A program made the position numbers and the translations under genes. Positions 8,748-16,378 of a DNA stretch of 64,000 nt are shown here, one piece after another (the first letter of the stretch is position 1; each line of letters opens with the position of its first letter). The notes below the pieces were generated by a model. The model was not told the origin of the DNA. It saw only the letters and a list, made by a program, of their open reading frames with translations, and made no database searches. This stretch comes from Bacteroidales bacterium (GTDB lineage Bacteria; Bacteroidota; Bacteroidia; Bacteroidales; UBA932): contig JAGBVR010000008.1 of assembly GCA_017630215.1 (NCBI GenBank), forward strand, positions 32,629-96,628, given 5' to 3'.

Positions 8748-8821
8748 TAGCGGGACGCAGGATTGAACTGCGGACCTCATGATTATGAATCATGCGCTCT
8801 AACCAGCTGAGCTATCCCGCC
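8748..8821 (-). tRNA. tRNA-Met (CAT), elongator type
   Basis: Folds as a complete cloverleaf on the minus strand: acceptor GGCGGGA/TCCCGCT with a G-U pair at position 1-72, D arm GCTC/GAGC, anticodon stem CATGA/TCATG with loop TTCATAA (anticodon CAT), and T arm CGCAG/CTGCG with TTCAATC. The discriminator is A; CCA is not encoded. The anticodon stem lacks the three G-C pairs of initiators. A tRNA-Ile2 whose C34 is modified by TilS cannot be fully excluded. Its 3' end faces the AT-rich island. Confidence 0.9.
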
Positions 8822-8843
8822 GTGACCGTTAGTCAAAATGTAG

Positions 8844-8914
8844 TTGAGATAGAAGGACTCGAACCCTCACTGACAGAGCCAGAATCTGTAGTGCTACCAT
8901 TACACCATATCTCA
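8844..8914 (-). tRNA. tRNA-Gln (CTG)
   Basis: The minus-strand cloverleaf has acceptor TGAGATA/TATCTCA, anticodon stem ACAGA/TCTGT with loop TTCTGGC (anticodon CTG), and T arm with GTTCGAGTC. The short D arm with GTGTAATGGTAGCAC is characteristic of tRNA-Gln. It lies upstream of tRNA-Met in the same transcript, 22 nt apart. Confidence 0.93.
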
Positions 8915-8944
8915 ATTTGGCTTCCCTTTTTTAATTTGGGATTG

Positions 8945-8975
8945 CAAAGGTAGGAATGTTTTGTTAAAATGCAAA
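8945..8975 (-). promoter_or_regulatory. Bacteroidota-type promoter for the tRNA genes
   Basis: On the minus strand TTTG (8972-8975) is followed after exactly 19 nt by TACCTTTG (8945-8952), a full match to the Bacteroidota -33/-7 consensus. It lies about 30 nt upstream of tRNA-Gln. Confidence 0.85.
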
Positions 8976-9124
8976 ACTTTTTGCAATAAATTGCATGATT
9001 TTCTTTCAAATACTTCTCACGGCGGTAATTTTTCGCTGCTGTCATGAGAAGTAATAGGCTTTTTTAGCCTTCACATGCGTCTGGTGTCTCATGACGGTCG
9101 CCCTGAAATACCCTTATGGGACCG

Positions 9125-9733
9125 CTATAATCTGTCGATGTAAAGCACTCCCTCCAGATGGTCGATTTCATGCTGGAATATGACGGCGGTAAATCCGCTG
9201 ACCGTGTCGCGGGTCATCGGGATGTCATCACAGTTTTGGCAGATCGATGATAGATCTGCATATTCGATCACGATCTGCTGACTCCTGAGTACATTTCCCC
9301 TTCTGTCCGGTACTGAGAGACAGCCTTCAGGTCCGTAAGCCAGCGAGTCAGACATCCATACGATCCTTACATTGGCATATACTTCGAACGGCTCTCCCTC
9401 CTTGTCGAACCGTTGTACTGCCACGATTCTGCGGTTCAGACCGACCTGCGGGCCTGCGATTCCGACACCGTCCTGAGATGGGTGGGTTACGGTCGATATC
9501 ATCCGAAGCCCCAGCTTCTTGAATTCATCTGAAATCAGTTCACCGGAAGAAAAGTCGCGGCTGGCTGCACGCAGAACAGCGTGGTCCAGGCTGTCCTCGA
9601 CCGTCAGGACACGCATGATGCTGTCCGTCCCGTTCAGCAGTTCCAGTTCCCCGGATGAAAATCCTCCGGTCTTCGATCTGCCGCAGGCCAATGCGGCCAT
9701 CATAGCCATTCCTATCAAGATAATTCTTCTCAT
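9125..9733 (-). CDS. peptide deformylase with lipoprotein signal peptide
   Basis: A 202-aa polypeptide deformylase-family protein with all three metal and active-site motifs: GVGIAGPQVG (motif 1), EGCLSV (motif 2, metal Cys) and HEIDHLEG (motif 3, two metal His and catalytic Glu). Deformylases normally remove the formyl group from nascent proteins in the cytoplasm. Here the first 17 residues (MRRIILIGMAMMAALAC) form a hydrophobic segment with a lipobox-like ALAC. The protein therefore appears to be exported and lipid-anchored, leaving about 70 residues before the catalytic core. It overlaps the ispF stop codon by one base (TGATG), so the two are co-translated. It may be a second, periplasmic paralogue rather than the essential def. 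The family is certain; the location is inferred. Confidence 0.85.
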   Translation of the reverse strand: MRRIILIGMAMMAALACGRSKTGGFSSGELELLNGTDSIMRVLTVEDSLDHAVLRAASRDFSSGELISDEFKKLGLRMISTVTHPSQDGVGIAGPQVGLNRRIVAVQRFDKEGEPFEVYANVRIVWMSDSLAYGPEGCLSVPDRRGNVLRSQQIVIEYADLSSICQNCDDIPMTRDTVSGFTAVIFQHEIDHLEGVLYIDRL

Positions 9734-10227
9734 CAGTCAAACAGTCCCTCTTCGCGTCCAAGCAGCGCCACTGCATATACCTCGCAACCCTCGCTGCGGC
9801 CTACAAATCCCAGTTTCTCAGTAGTGGTCGCCTTTACAGAAACGCGAGCCGGAGATATTTCCATAATCTCCGCCATACACTCACGCATAGGCACAATATA
9901 AGGTGCCAGCTTCGGTCTCTGCATTGCGATCGTGATATCCACATTCACTACGTACCAGCCCTCATTTTCAATGAGTTCCATTACGCGGGCCAATAATATC
10001 TTACTGTCGATGCCTTTGAACTCGTCCGATGTGTCAGGAAAATGTTTCCCGATATCTCCCAGGGCCAATGCACCCAGCAGGGCGTCACATAGGGCGTGAA
10101 TGGCCACATCTCCGTCTGAATGAGCGATGCATCCGATCGGACTTTCCACCTGCACGCCTCCAAGCCACAATGGTAGTCCTTCCGCCAGGGCGTGAACATC
10201 ATATCCGTTACCGATTCTTATGTCCAT
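9733..10227 (-). CDS. ispF: 2-C-methyl-D-erythritol 2,4-cyclodiphosphate synthase
   Basis: A 164-aa protein of the normal IspF length, catalysing formation of MEcPP in the non-mevalonate isoprenoid pathway. The metal-binding GYDVHAL (Asp and His near residues 9-11) and HSDGDVAIHALCDALLGA (His and the conserved SDGDV loop) are intact, as are FPDTS and the C-terminal VKATTTEKLGFVGR. It is a trimeric cytoplasmic enzyme. It is first in a two-gene operon with the deformylase-like gene. Confidence 0.97.
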   Translation of the reverse strand: MDIRIGNGYDVHALAEGLPLWLGGVQVESPIGCIAHSDGDVAIHALCDALLGALALGDIGKHFPDTSDEFKGIDSKILLARVMELIENEGWYVVNVDITIAMQRPKLAPYIVPMRECMAEIMEISPARVSVKATTTEKLGFVGRSEGCEVYAVALLGREEGLFD

Positions 10228-10244
10228 AAATCAAATAATTTTTA

Positions 10245-10252
10245 CAAATATA
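10245..10252 (-). promoter_or_regulatory. -7 element upstream of ispF
   Basis: TATATTTG on the minus strand, 17 nt before the ispF start. It matches TAnnTTTG; no clear TTTG lies 19-20 nt further upstream. Confidence 0.5.
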
Positions 10253-10367
10253 TAAGAAACAGTTTAAATACAGGAATGATATTCAAATTTACATCTTGAA
10301 AGGTCAGTCCCTTCGCTGAATGACAAACCTTGGAACTCAGATGGTGCTGAAATTGAAGTTCTGATCA

Positions 10368-10562
10368 CGATTTGCGTGTTCGAAGGTAGATGGCGAAGTA
10401 TCTTGGAACACAATTAGCTACAGTACGTACCCAGAGTAAAGGATCAATGTGTTCCAAGGTTTGGTGTAAAGTATAAGCCTCATCTGCAGGAAGTTCTTTT
10501 TCATTTAATGATTGGGAATTGGTTTGAAAATGATACTGGCAGTTCGAACCTTCAAAAACATT
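10368..10562 (-). other. 65-codon open frame without start codon; possible gene remnant
   Basis: The 370 bp between the ispF promoter and the mutL operon are not obviously regulatory. On the minus strand one frame is open for 65 codons between two stops (10563-10565 and 10365-10367). It has protein-like composition, including LPADEAYTLHQTLEHIDPLL and the continuation WVRTVANCVPRYFAIYLRTR. There is no ATG. I do not recognise the family. It may be a decayed gene fragment or chance. Confidence 0.25.
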
Positions 10563-10600
10563 TCAGTTGATAAAAATTAAATACTTTCTAAAAAAATCCT

Positions 10601-10608
10601 TAAATTTG
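10601..10608 (+). promoter_or_regulatory. -7 element for the mutL operon
   Basis: TAAATTTG matches TAnnTTTG and lies 74 nt before the first gene of the operon; the -33 element is not evident. Confidence 0.4.
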
Positions 10609-10681
10609 CTGATTACACCGGAGCAAAATCTATGAAATCTCCCGTGTGTTGGGAATATAAAAAACAAAGACGAACTATATT

Positions 10682-10987
10682 ATGGGATTCAGTTTCAACT
10701 TTTTCGGAACGCAGGAAGTGCGCAAGTTCAATTACAGACCTCGTTTCTACGATCCGGAAGCAGAGGAAAGAAGAAAGAAATACGGAGACTTCACCAAGCC
10801 TAAGGAGGAAAAATATGTGCCCGGCAATATAGTAAAGGGTAGTTTTCGTGATGGAAATTACCAGAGGAAGCAAGAGGTGAGTAGGAACCAGAAGACAATC
10901 GGAGCGGTGTCAATGATATTGCTCTTTACTGTGGTTTACCTGATTTATAAGTATTTTCCTCTGCTCGTTGATTCCCTGACAAAATAG
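10682..10987 (+). CDS. small single-pass membrane protein upstream of mutL
   Basis: A 101-aa protein. The N-terminal 70 residues are charged and Tyr/Lys-rich (RPRFYDPEAEERRKKYGD), followed by one transmembrane helix at about 75-95 (TIGAVSMILLFTVVYLIYKY). There is no signal peptide, so a cytoplasmic N-terminus is likely. I recall comparable short proteins preceding mutL in other Bacteroidales, but no function is known. It is 11 nt upstream of mutL and probably co-transcribed. Confidence 0.7.
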   Translation: MGFSFNFFGTQEVRKFNYRPRFYDPEAEERRKKYGDFTKPKEEKYVPGNIVKGSFRDGNYQRKQEVSRNQKTIGAVSMILLFTVVYLIYKYFPLLVDSLTK

Positions 10988-10998
10988 AGCACAAGAGA

Positions 10999-12912
10999 AT
11001 GGATATAAGGATATTACCAAGCAATATAGCCAATATGATTGCCGCGGGAGAGGTCGTTCAGAGACCTGCGTCCGTGGTCAAGGAACTTATAGAGAATGCT
11101 GTGGATGCGGGGGCTGACCAGGTGACAGTGGTCATTCAGGATGCTGGAAGGACCCTCATACAGGTCATTGACAATGGATGCGGAATGTCTCCGGATCAGG
11201 CTGTGCTCTGTTTCGAACGCCACGCTACATCGAAGCTCCACACTGCGGAAGATCTCAGCAATATATTGACTTTCGGATTTCGTGGCGAAGCCCTTGCTTC
11301 AATAGCGGCAGTCGCTGAAGTCACCCTGAAGACACGGCGTGAAGAAGATGAGATCGGCTGTCAGGTGGATTTTGCTGACTCGCAGCATGTTGCGACCAAT
11401 GAAATCGCCACCGCAAGAGGAGCCAATTTCAGCGTGCGCAACCTTTTCTACAATGTTCCGGCAAGACGCAAGTTCCTCAAGTCGGACAATGTTGAGTTCA
11501 AGCATATCGTTACAGAATTCATCAGGGTGGCTCTTACTCGCCCGGATATCGGATTCACATTAACCCATAACGGCAAGGATGTCTATGTTCTTCGCCCTGC
11601 CAAATCGTTGAAATTCAGGATTCAAGATGTGTTGGGATCCAATATTGCCAGTGAAATCGTGGATATATGCGCTGAGACAAAAGTCGTTGAGATTCATGGC
11701 TTTACAGGTCGTCCCGATGCCGCCAGAAAAGGTCTTGGCAATCAATATTTCTTCGTGAACGGACGATATTTCCGTAGTCCGTATCTGCACAAGGCGGTAA
11801 TGAAGGCCTATGAAGGACTCATCCCTGAAGGATATACCCCTTCATATATCATATATCTGGATATCGATCCTCGTGCGATAGATGTGAACATTCATCCGAC
11901 CAAGACGGAGATTAAGTTCGAGGATGACAGCGTGGTGTTCCAGATTCTTTACGCCTGCATAAGAGAGGTTCTTGGAAGGAATTCTTTTAGTGACAGCATA
12001 GATTTCGACCGTGAAGGTGTTCCGGATATTCCGGCTTTCGGAAAGAATTTCGACGAGTTCCGTCCGGTCAGCGAGCCGCAGACCGGTACTGACGCATCAT
12101 ACAATCCTTTCGACAATGACGGCTTTCCGTCAGATGTTTCACATTTTGACAATGCTGTGGTCTATGGCGGAGGTCAGAGTGCGGCGGCTCCAAGACAGGC
12201 CGACATATTCGGTGCCAATAACTGGGGTAAGTCTGGACAGGATTTTGATAAAAATGTCTGGCAGTCATCTGGATATGGTGCGAATGCCGGTGCTTTCCTC
12301 GAGAAGCGTGATGACTACGGAAAGCTTTTTGAAGACAAGATTTCTCCAAGTAAATCAGTACTCGTACTGCAAGGGAAATATATTGTCACGACAGGACGCT
12401 CTGGTCTGATGGTAATTAATATTCACAGGGCTATGGAGCGCATTCTTTATGATCGCTTCCTCAACGCAATGTCCAGGAACGATCATGTCACGCAGACCGC
12501 TCTTTTTCCGGTAAGCGTTCAGGTCGGAGTGGAAAACATGTGCCTTATCAGTGAACACTCTCAGATGCTCACTGACCTTGGTTTTGATATAGCTCCTTTC
12601 GGAACAGATACCATAGTGGTGAACGGAGTGCCTGAGGGATATAGCGCCGAGGCTGGAAAGGTACAGACAATGGTAGGCGATCTGCTGCTTATCCTTGCAG
12701 AGGACCACAGTGCCCTTCCTGAAATGATGGCTGCCAATATGGCATCGCGTTTCGCGAGGTTGGGAGCATTTAGCGCTGATCCGGTCACAAATCCGATGGA
12801 GGCACAGAGATTGATTGAACAACTTTTTGCCTGCGAAAACCCAGAGTACACAAGTGCAGGCCGCAGGGTGATGTCCCTTCTCCCTGTCGATGAGATTGAC
12901 AAAAAATTCTAA
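10999..12912 (+). CDS. mutL: DNA mismatch repair protein MutL
   Basis: A 637-aa MutL. The N-terminal GHKL ATPase is complete: ELIENAVDAGA, DNGCGM, HATSKL and TFGFRGEAL, followed by FYNVPARRKFL and the transducer domain with NGRYFRSP and VDVNIHPTK. A low-complexity linker (about 345-440) leads to the dimerisation/endonuclease domain. MutL couples MutS mismatch recognition to strand removal. In endonuclease-type MutL a DQHAxxE-like motif is expected; here the matching position reads INIHRAMER, so the metal-ligand Asp and the Gln are replaced. The late Cys-Pro motif is also altered (FACENPEYT). Nicking activity may therefore be lost. The stop codon is followed one base later by the rhomboid start. 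Confidence 0.95.
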   Translation: MDIRILPSNIANMIAAGEVVQRPASVVKELIENAVDAGADQVTVVIQDAGRTLIQVIDNGCGMSPDQAVLCFERHATSKLHTAEDLSNILTFGFRGEALASIAAVAEVTLKTRREEDEIGCQVDFADSQHVATNEIATARGANFSVRNLFYNVPARRKFLKSDNVEFKHIVTEFIRVALTRPDIGFTLTHNGKDVYVLRPAKSLKFRIQDVLGSNIASEIVDICAETKVVEIHGFTGRPDAARKGLGNQYFFVNGRYFRSPYLHKAVMKAYEGLIPEGYTPSYIIYLDIDPRAIDVNIHPTKTEIKFEDDSVVFQILYACIREVLGRNSFSDSIDFDREGVPDIPAFGKNFDEFRPVSEPQTGTDASYNPFDNDGFPSDVSHFDNAVVYGGGQSAAAPRQADIFGANNWGKSGQDFDKNVWQSSGYGANAGAFLEKRDDYGKLFEDKISPSKSVLVLQGKYIVTTGRSGLMVINIHRAMERILYDRFLNAMSRNDHVTQTALFPVSVQVGVENMCLISEHSQMLTDLGFDIAPFGTDTIVVNGVPEGYSAEAGKVQTMVGDLLLILAEDHSALPEMMAANMASRFARLGAFSADPVTNPMEAQRLIEQLFACENPEYTSAGRRVMSLLPVDEIDKKF

Positions 12913-12913
12913 A

Positions 12914-13612
12914 ATGAGTTATTATACATATGAAAATCGTGGCGGTTTCATGTCCAATGTACCTGCTGCCGTCAAGAACCTCATCATTATCAATGCATTG
13001 GTAATGATCATGACAGCGTTGAACGAAAACTTTATGTACGAAAAGTTCGCGCTATTCTATCCTACATCACCGTTTTTCCATTGGTGGCAGCCTCTCACAC
13101 ACATGTTCATGCATGGTGGCTTCTGGCACCTGTTCTTCAATATGTATACTCTCTGGATCTTCGGAAGCCAGCTTGAAAGAGTCTGGGGGGCGAAGAAATT
13201 CCTGCTTTTCTATTTTGTTACAGGCCTTGGTGCTGCACTTGTCCATACCGGAGTGGAATGGCTACAGATGCAGAATTGGCTTGCTGAGGCGGCTGAGGGA
13301 TCGTATGCTGCGCAGCTGTCTATACATAGATTGAAGATGACTCCTACAGTCGGAGCTTCGGGTGCCATCTATGGTGTACTGATGGGATATGCAATGCTTT
13401 ATCCGGACGCAGTAATGGCTCTGGTTTTCCCTCCTGTAGCAATGAAAGCCAAATGGTTCGTGCTGATATTCGGAGCGATCGAACTTCTTACCGGAGTGAC
13501 GGAGACGGGTGGCAATATTGCACATTTTGCACATCTTGGAGGACTTATCTTCGGCTACCTTCTTATGATGTATTGGAGAAAGACTCATACCCTATACAAT
13601 AGGATGGACTGA
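12914..13612 (+). CDS. rhomboid family intramembrane serine protease
   Basis: A 232-aa polytopic protein from the ATG one base after the mutL stop; an in-frame ATG 24 nt earlier would overlap mutL and is less likely. Rhomboid hallmarks are present: the loop-1 region with HGGFWHLFFNMYTLWIFG, the catalytic serine in TVGASGAIYGVL, and the catalytic histidine in IAHFAHLGGLIFGYL in the last helix. It has about six transmembrane helices. Rhomboids cleave transmembrane substrates within the lipid bilayer. An extra soluble insertion of about 40 residues (about 110-150) precedes the active-site helix. The substrate is unknown. Its stop overlaps the next start (TGATG). Confidence 0.93.
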   Translation: MSYYTYENRGGFMSNVPAAVKNLIIINALVMIMTALNENFMYEKFALFYPTSPFFHWWQPLTHMFMHGGFWHLFFNMYTLWIFGSQLERVWGAKKFLLFYFVTGLGAALVHTGVEWLQMQNWLAEAAEGSYAAQLSIHRLKMTPTVGASGAIYGVLMGYAMLYPDAVMALVFPPVAMKAKWFVLIFGAIELLTGVTETGGNIAHFAHLGGLIFGYLLMMYWRKTHTLYNRMD

Positions 13613-14697
13613 TGGCAAAGAAAAAGTACAGGATATTCGGCATCACATCCCGCTTTCTGATGCTGATAGTGGCTGCGCTTCTGGCGTTGTCCTACCTGTC
13701 GATTGTCATCAACCCCGCTAAACTCTGGCCGGTATCTCTTTCGGGCATTTTCTACGTCCCGCTGATGACGGTCAATCTGCTCCTCCTTCTGTGGGCGTTC
13801 AAGCGCAGGTCCAAGTCCTTCATTATCCCTCTTCTTGCACTTCTGCCGTCTTTTTTCTTCATCGGACGATATGTGCAGCTTGGTTCTGAAGATCATGAAA
13901 CTCAGCCTGTCAGTGGAGAAGTAATCAAGATTCTGAACTGGAATGTAGGCCGCTTTGCCCTTCATGGCAGTGATGCCGGCATTGATTCCAAGGCTCAATG
14001 TATGGACTCAGTCTTTAATTTCATCCGCCAGCATGATCCCGACATAATATGCCTCCAGGAGTTCTCCATCGCCAATGTTGAAAAGGTAAAGGAGTACTTG
14101 AAGCGTCGTTTCAAAGATTATACTGCTGAATATTATCTTTTCCCTGAAGCGGGCTATTCATTCGGCAACCTTACCCTCAGCCGCCTTCCCGTGGAAGGAA
14201 AGGGCAGGATAAGATTTGCAGAAAGTGCCAATCTTGCCATATATACCGACCACATTGCGGGGGAGCGGCATTTCCGCGTATATAACTGTCACTTTGAGAG
14301 TTACAATATATCCATGACAGGATTGATAAAGGGGCTTGCAATGCGTGACAGCACTCTGATGGCCCAGACCGGCACCAAGGTAAAGAGGTCGATCACCCGT
14401 CGCCCGAAACAGGTGGACCAGGTATTTGAAGATATTGAAAACTGCCCTGTGGACGCCTTCGTCTGTGGTGATTTCAATGATAATCCGATGTCCTATACAT
14501 ATTATCGAATGACCCGTGACCGCAAGGATGCCTTTGTGGAGGCCGGAAAAGGTTTCGGAGCGACATATTCATTGTTGTGGCCGATGCTACGAATCGATTA
14601 TGTGCTTTTCCCGGAAGACGGCAGAGCTATTAATTATCATATCCCGCGGGTCCCTTATTCAGACCATTATCCGGTTATAACAGAAATTGAAATATAA
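13612..14697 (+). CDS. membrane-anchored endonuclease/exonuclease/phosphatase (EEP) family protein
   Basis: A 361-aa protein with three hydrophobic segments in the first 90 residues (about 13-32, 42-62, 68-88). An EEP (DNase I-like) domain follows: ILNWNVGRF (metal Asn), ICLQEF (catalytic Glu), HFESYN, VCGDFNDNP (Asp/Asn), and IDYVLFP with SDHYPV (Asp-His) at the end. The fold hydrolyses phosphodiester or phosphoester bonds in nucleic acids, lipids or inositol phosphates; this membrane-tethered type is common in Bacteroidales but has no assigned substrate. The operon position beside rhomboid and mutL is not informative about substrate. Confidence 0.88.
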   Translation: MAKKKYRIFGITSRFLMLIVAALLALSYLSIVINPAKLWPVSLSGIFYVPLMTVNLLLLLWAFKRRSKSFIIPLLALLPSFFFIGRYVQLGSEDHETQPVSGEVIKILNWNVGRFALHGSDAGIDSKAQCMDSVFNFIRQHDPDIICLQEFSIANVEKVKEYLKRRFKDYTAEYYLFPEAGYSFGNLTLSRLPVEGKGRIRFAESANLAIYTDHIAGERHFRVYNCHFESYNISMTGLIKGLAMRDSTLMAQTGTKVKRSITRRPKQVDQVFEDIENCPVDAFVCGDFNDNPMSYTYYRMTRDRKDAFVEAGKGFGATYSLLWPMLRIDYVLFPEDGRAINYHIPRVPYSDHYPVITEIEI

Positions 14698-14698
14698 T

Positions 14699-15298
14699 AT
14701 GAACGAAGCTATTCAGAAAGCCCTCGAAGTCCTCCGCAGCGGAGGAATCATCCTTTACCCTACCGATACAGTCTGGGGAATAGGCTGTGATGCTACTGAC
14801 CCTGAGGCAGTTGCAAAGATATATGCTATCAAGAAAAGGGAGGATAGCAAGTCGCTCGTCCTTCTGGCAGGTGATATGGATATGATATGCCGTTATGTGA
14901 AGGAAGTTCCAGAAATGGCTGTCCAGCTTGTTGAGGTCAATGACAAGCCGATGACAATCATCTATCCGGACGCTATAGCAGGGGAGAAGGGCAATATGAA
15001 GGCTGACCGTCGTGCTCTTGCATTCAATACCGTAGCTGAAGATGGTACGGTGGGCATCCGCATTCCGGTGATGGATTTCTGCCAGCAGCTCGTCACAAAG
15101 CTCGGACGTCCGCTGGTCTCCACTTCTGCCAATATCTCAGGAGAAGCTACTCCGAAGAAGTTCGCTGAAATCTCAGAGTCAATCCGCTCAGCTGTGGATC
15201 ATATCGTGGACCCTTCGCTTGAACGTGGTGCTACAGGACAGTCCTCATCTATCATAAAGGTCGGACTCGACTACTCGATCGAAATCATCAGAAAATAG
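14699..15298 (+). CDS. L-threonylcarbamoyladenylate synthase (Sua5/YciO/YrdC family)
   Basis: A 199-aa protein from the ATG just after the preceding stop; a start four codons upstream would overlap that gene. The YrdC fold is clear: GGIILYPTDTVWGIGCDA, the KKREDSKSLVLL lysine/arginine motif that contacts threonine and ATP, and the late STSANISGE. It makes threonylcarbamoyl-AMP for t6A37 modification of ANN-decoding tRNAs, together with TsaD/B/E encoded elsewhere. The length fits TsaC rather than full-length Sua5, which has an added C-terminal domain. Last gene of the mutL operon. Confidence 0.92.
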   Translation: MNEAIQKALEVLRSGGIILYPTDTVWGIGCDATDPEAVAKIYAIKKREDSKSLVLLAGDMDMICRYVKEVPEMAVQLVEVNDKPMTIIYPDAIAGEKGNMKADRRALAFNTVAEDGTVGIRIPVMDFCQQLVTKLGRPLVSTSANISGEATPKKFAEISESIRSAVDHIVDPSLERGATGQSSSIIKVGLDYSIEIIRK

Positions 15299-15325
15299 TA
15301 AGGAGACTCTATCAGTTTGTCCTTC

Positions 15326-15384
15326 AATGTTTTACTCATCCTACGTGCTCCCCGAAGTACGGCACGTAGGATGAGTAAAACATT
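15326..15384. terminator. perfect 23-bp hairpin between convergent genes
   Basis: Arms at 15326-15348 and 15362-15384 are perfectly complementary, with a 13-nt loop. It lies between convergent tsaC and rsmE, so it could end both transcripts. No long T-run follows on either strand, and the stem is longer than most intrinsic terminators. Confidence 0.6.
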
Positions 15385-15408
15385 AGTAGATAAGGTTTTA
15401 GGAGTTTT

Positions 15409-16134
15409 CTATATATATCGGAAATAAGCAGCGGAGGCTGCGGTCAAGGCAGCAGTCTCGGTACGCAGACGTGAAGCCCCCAGATGGACCGGAATGAATC
15501 CGTGCTCAAGTGCCAGCTCAGCCTCAGCCTTGGAGAAATCACCCTCAGGGCCGATCATGATTATAATCTCCCTGTCGTCATTCTCCTCCAACACTTCCTT
15601 GATACTTCTCCTCGGAACCCTTTCATCATCAAAGCAATAGGCAATCAGTTTCATTGCGTCCTCAGGAGCACCCGTTATAAACTCCCTGACAGAAACAGGC
15701 TCGTTGACCTTAGGAACAGAAGCTTTCAGAGACTGCTTTGCCGCACTTACCAGCACCTTCTCTACGCGGGCAGTCTTCAGTACCTTTCTTTCCGAATGTT
15801 CACCGATGACGGGAGAAAGTTCATCGAAACCGATCTCGCAAGCCTTCTCCACGAACCACTCATATCTGTCATTGTTCTTTGTCGGACATACAGCCAGATG
15901 AAGTCTGTAAGGATGACCTCCCCAGTTCTCCTGGCTTGAAAGTATAGCAGCTTCCACAGCCTTGTGGCTGTCAGAAATGATACGGCATCGATAGAGAGTA
16001 CCACATCCGTCTATCACTGAAATCTCATCTCCAGCCCTGTGTCTGAGCACCTTGATACAATGTCCCGACTCATCTTGATCCAGCCTGCAAGTGCTTCCGT
16101 CGATATCTTTTGAATAGAAAAGTTCCATTTTCAT
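15409..16134 (-). CDS. rsmE: 16S rRNA m3U1498 methyltransferase
   Basis: A SPOUT-class RsmE of about 241 aa. An N-terminal PUA-like domain with HCIKVLRHRAGDEI is followed by VCPTKNNDRYEWFVEKACEIGFDE, ERKVLKTARVEKVL, and the knotted SAM site IMIGPEGDFSKAEAELA and LGASRLRTETAALTA. It methylates N3 of U1498 in 16S rRNA. The start is placed at the ATG at 16134 (a second ATG at 16128 is equally plausible). The longer frame would begin with a TTG that lies inside the -7 promoter element, so it cannot be real. Confidence 0.95.
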   Translation of the reverse strand: MKMELFYSKDIDGSTCRLDQDESGHCIKVLRHRAGDEISVIDGCGTLYRCRIISDSHKAVEAAILSSQENWGGHPYRLHLAVCPTKNNDRYEWFVEKACEIGFDELSPVIGEHSERKVLKTARVEKVLVSAAKQSLKASVPKVNEPVSVREFITGAPEDAMKLIAYCFDDERVPRRSIKEVLEENDDREIIIMIGPEGDFSKAEAELALEHGFIPVHLGASRLRTETAALTAASAAYFRYI

Positions 16135-16149
16135 GTAAATCTGATCGTA

Positions 16150-16157
16150 CAAATATA
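16150..16157 (-). promoter_or_regulatory. -7 element for rsmE
   Basis: TATATTTG on the minus strand, 15 nt upstream of the chosen ATG; it rules out the upstream TTG start. Confidence 0.55.
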
Positions 16158-16348
16158 AGAAACTTCTCCGAAATTGTCTATCCTTCGCCTTTGTCCGATG
16201 TCAAGGTGGTACGAAATAGCCTGTCTCTCAGGCGGTTATGTAAAATGCGTGCTGTACATGTACGGCACTCATCCTTGGTAAGTTGTTGATAACCAGGGGT
16301 GTGAGCATGATCTGCAAGTCATGATAATGTGAATTTTCTGATTTTTCC

Positions 16349-16356
16349 TATATTTG
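16349..16356 (+). promoter_or_regulatory. -7 element for the YfcE-like gene
   Basis: TATATTTG located 22 nt before the ATG. The 195 bp between this and rsmE hold only short imperfect palindromes, for example around GTGCTGTACATGTACGGCAC at about 16250. Confidence 0.5.
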
Positions 16357-16378
16357 CAATATACCAATCGAAACAAAA

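Noticed and set aside
10402-10458. 11-bp inverted repeat as an operator for ispF or mutL
   Set aside because: It lies within a protein-like open frame where both arms are ordinary codons, and it is far from either promoter; kept only as a weak finding.
16134-16152. TTG start for RsmE at 16152
   Set aside because: The TTG is part of the -7 element TATATTTG, so it would not be within the transcript.
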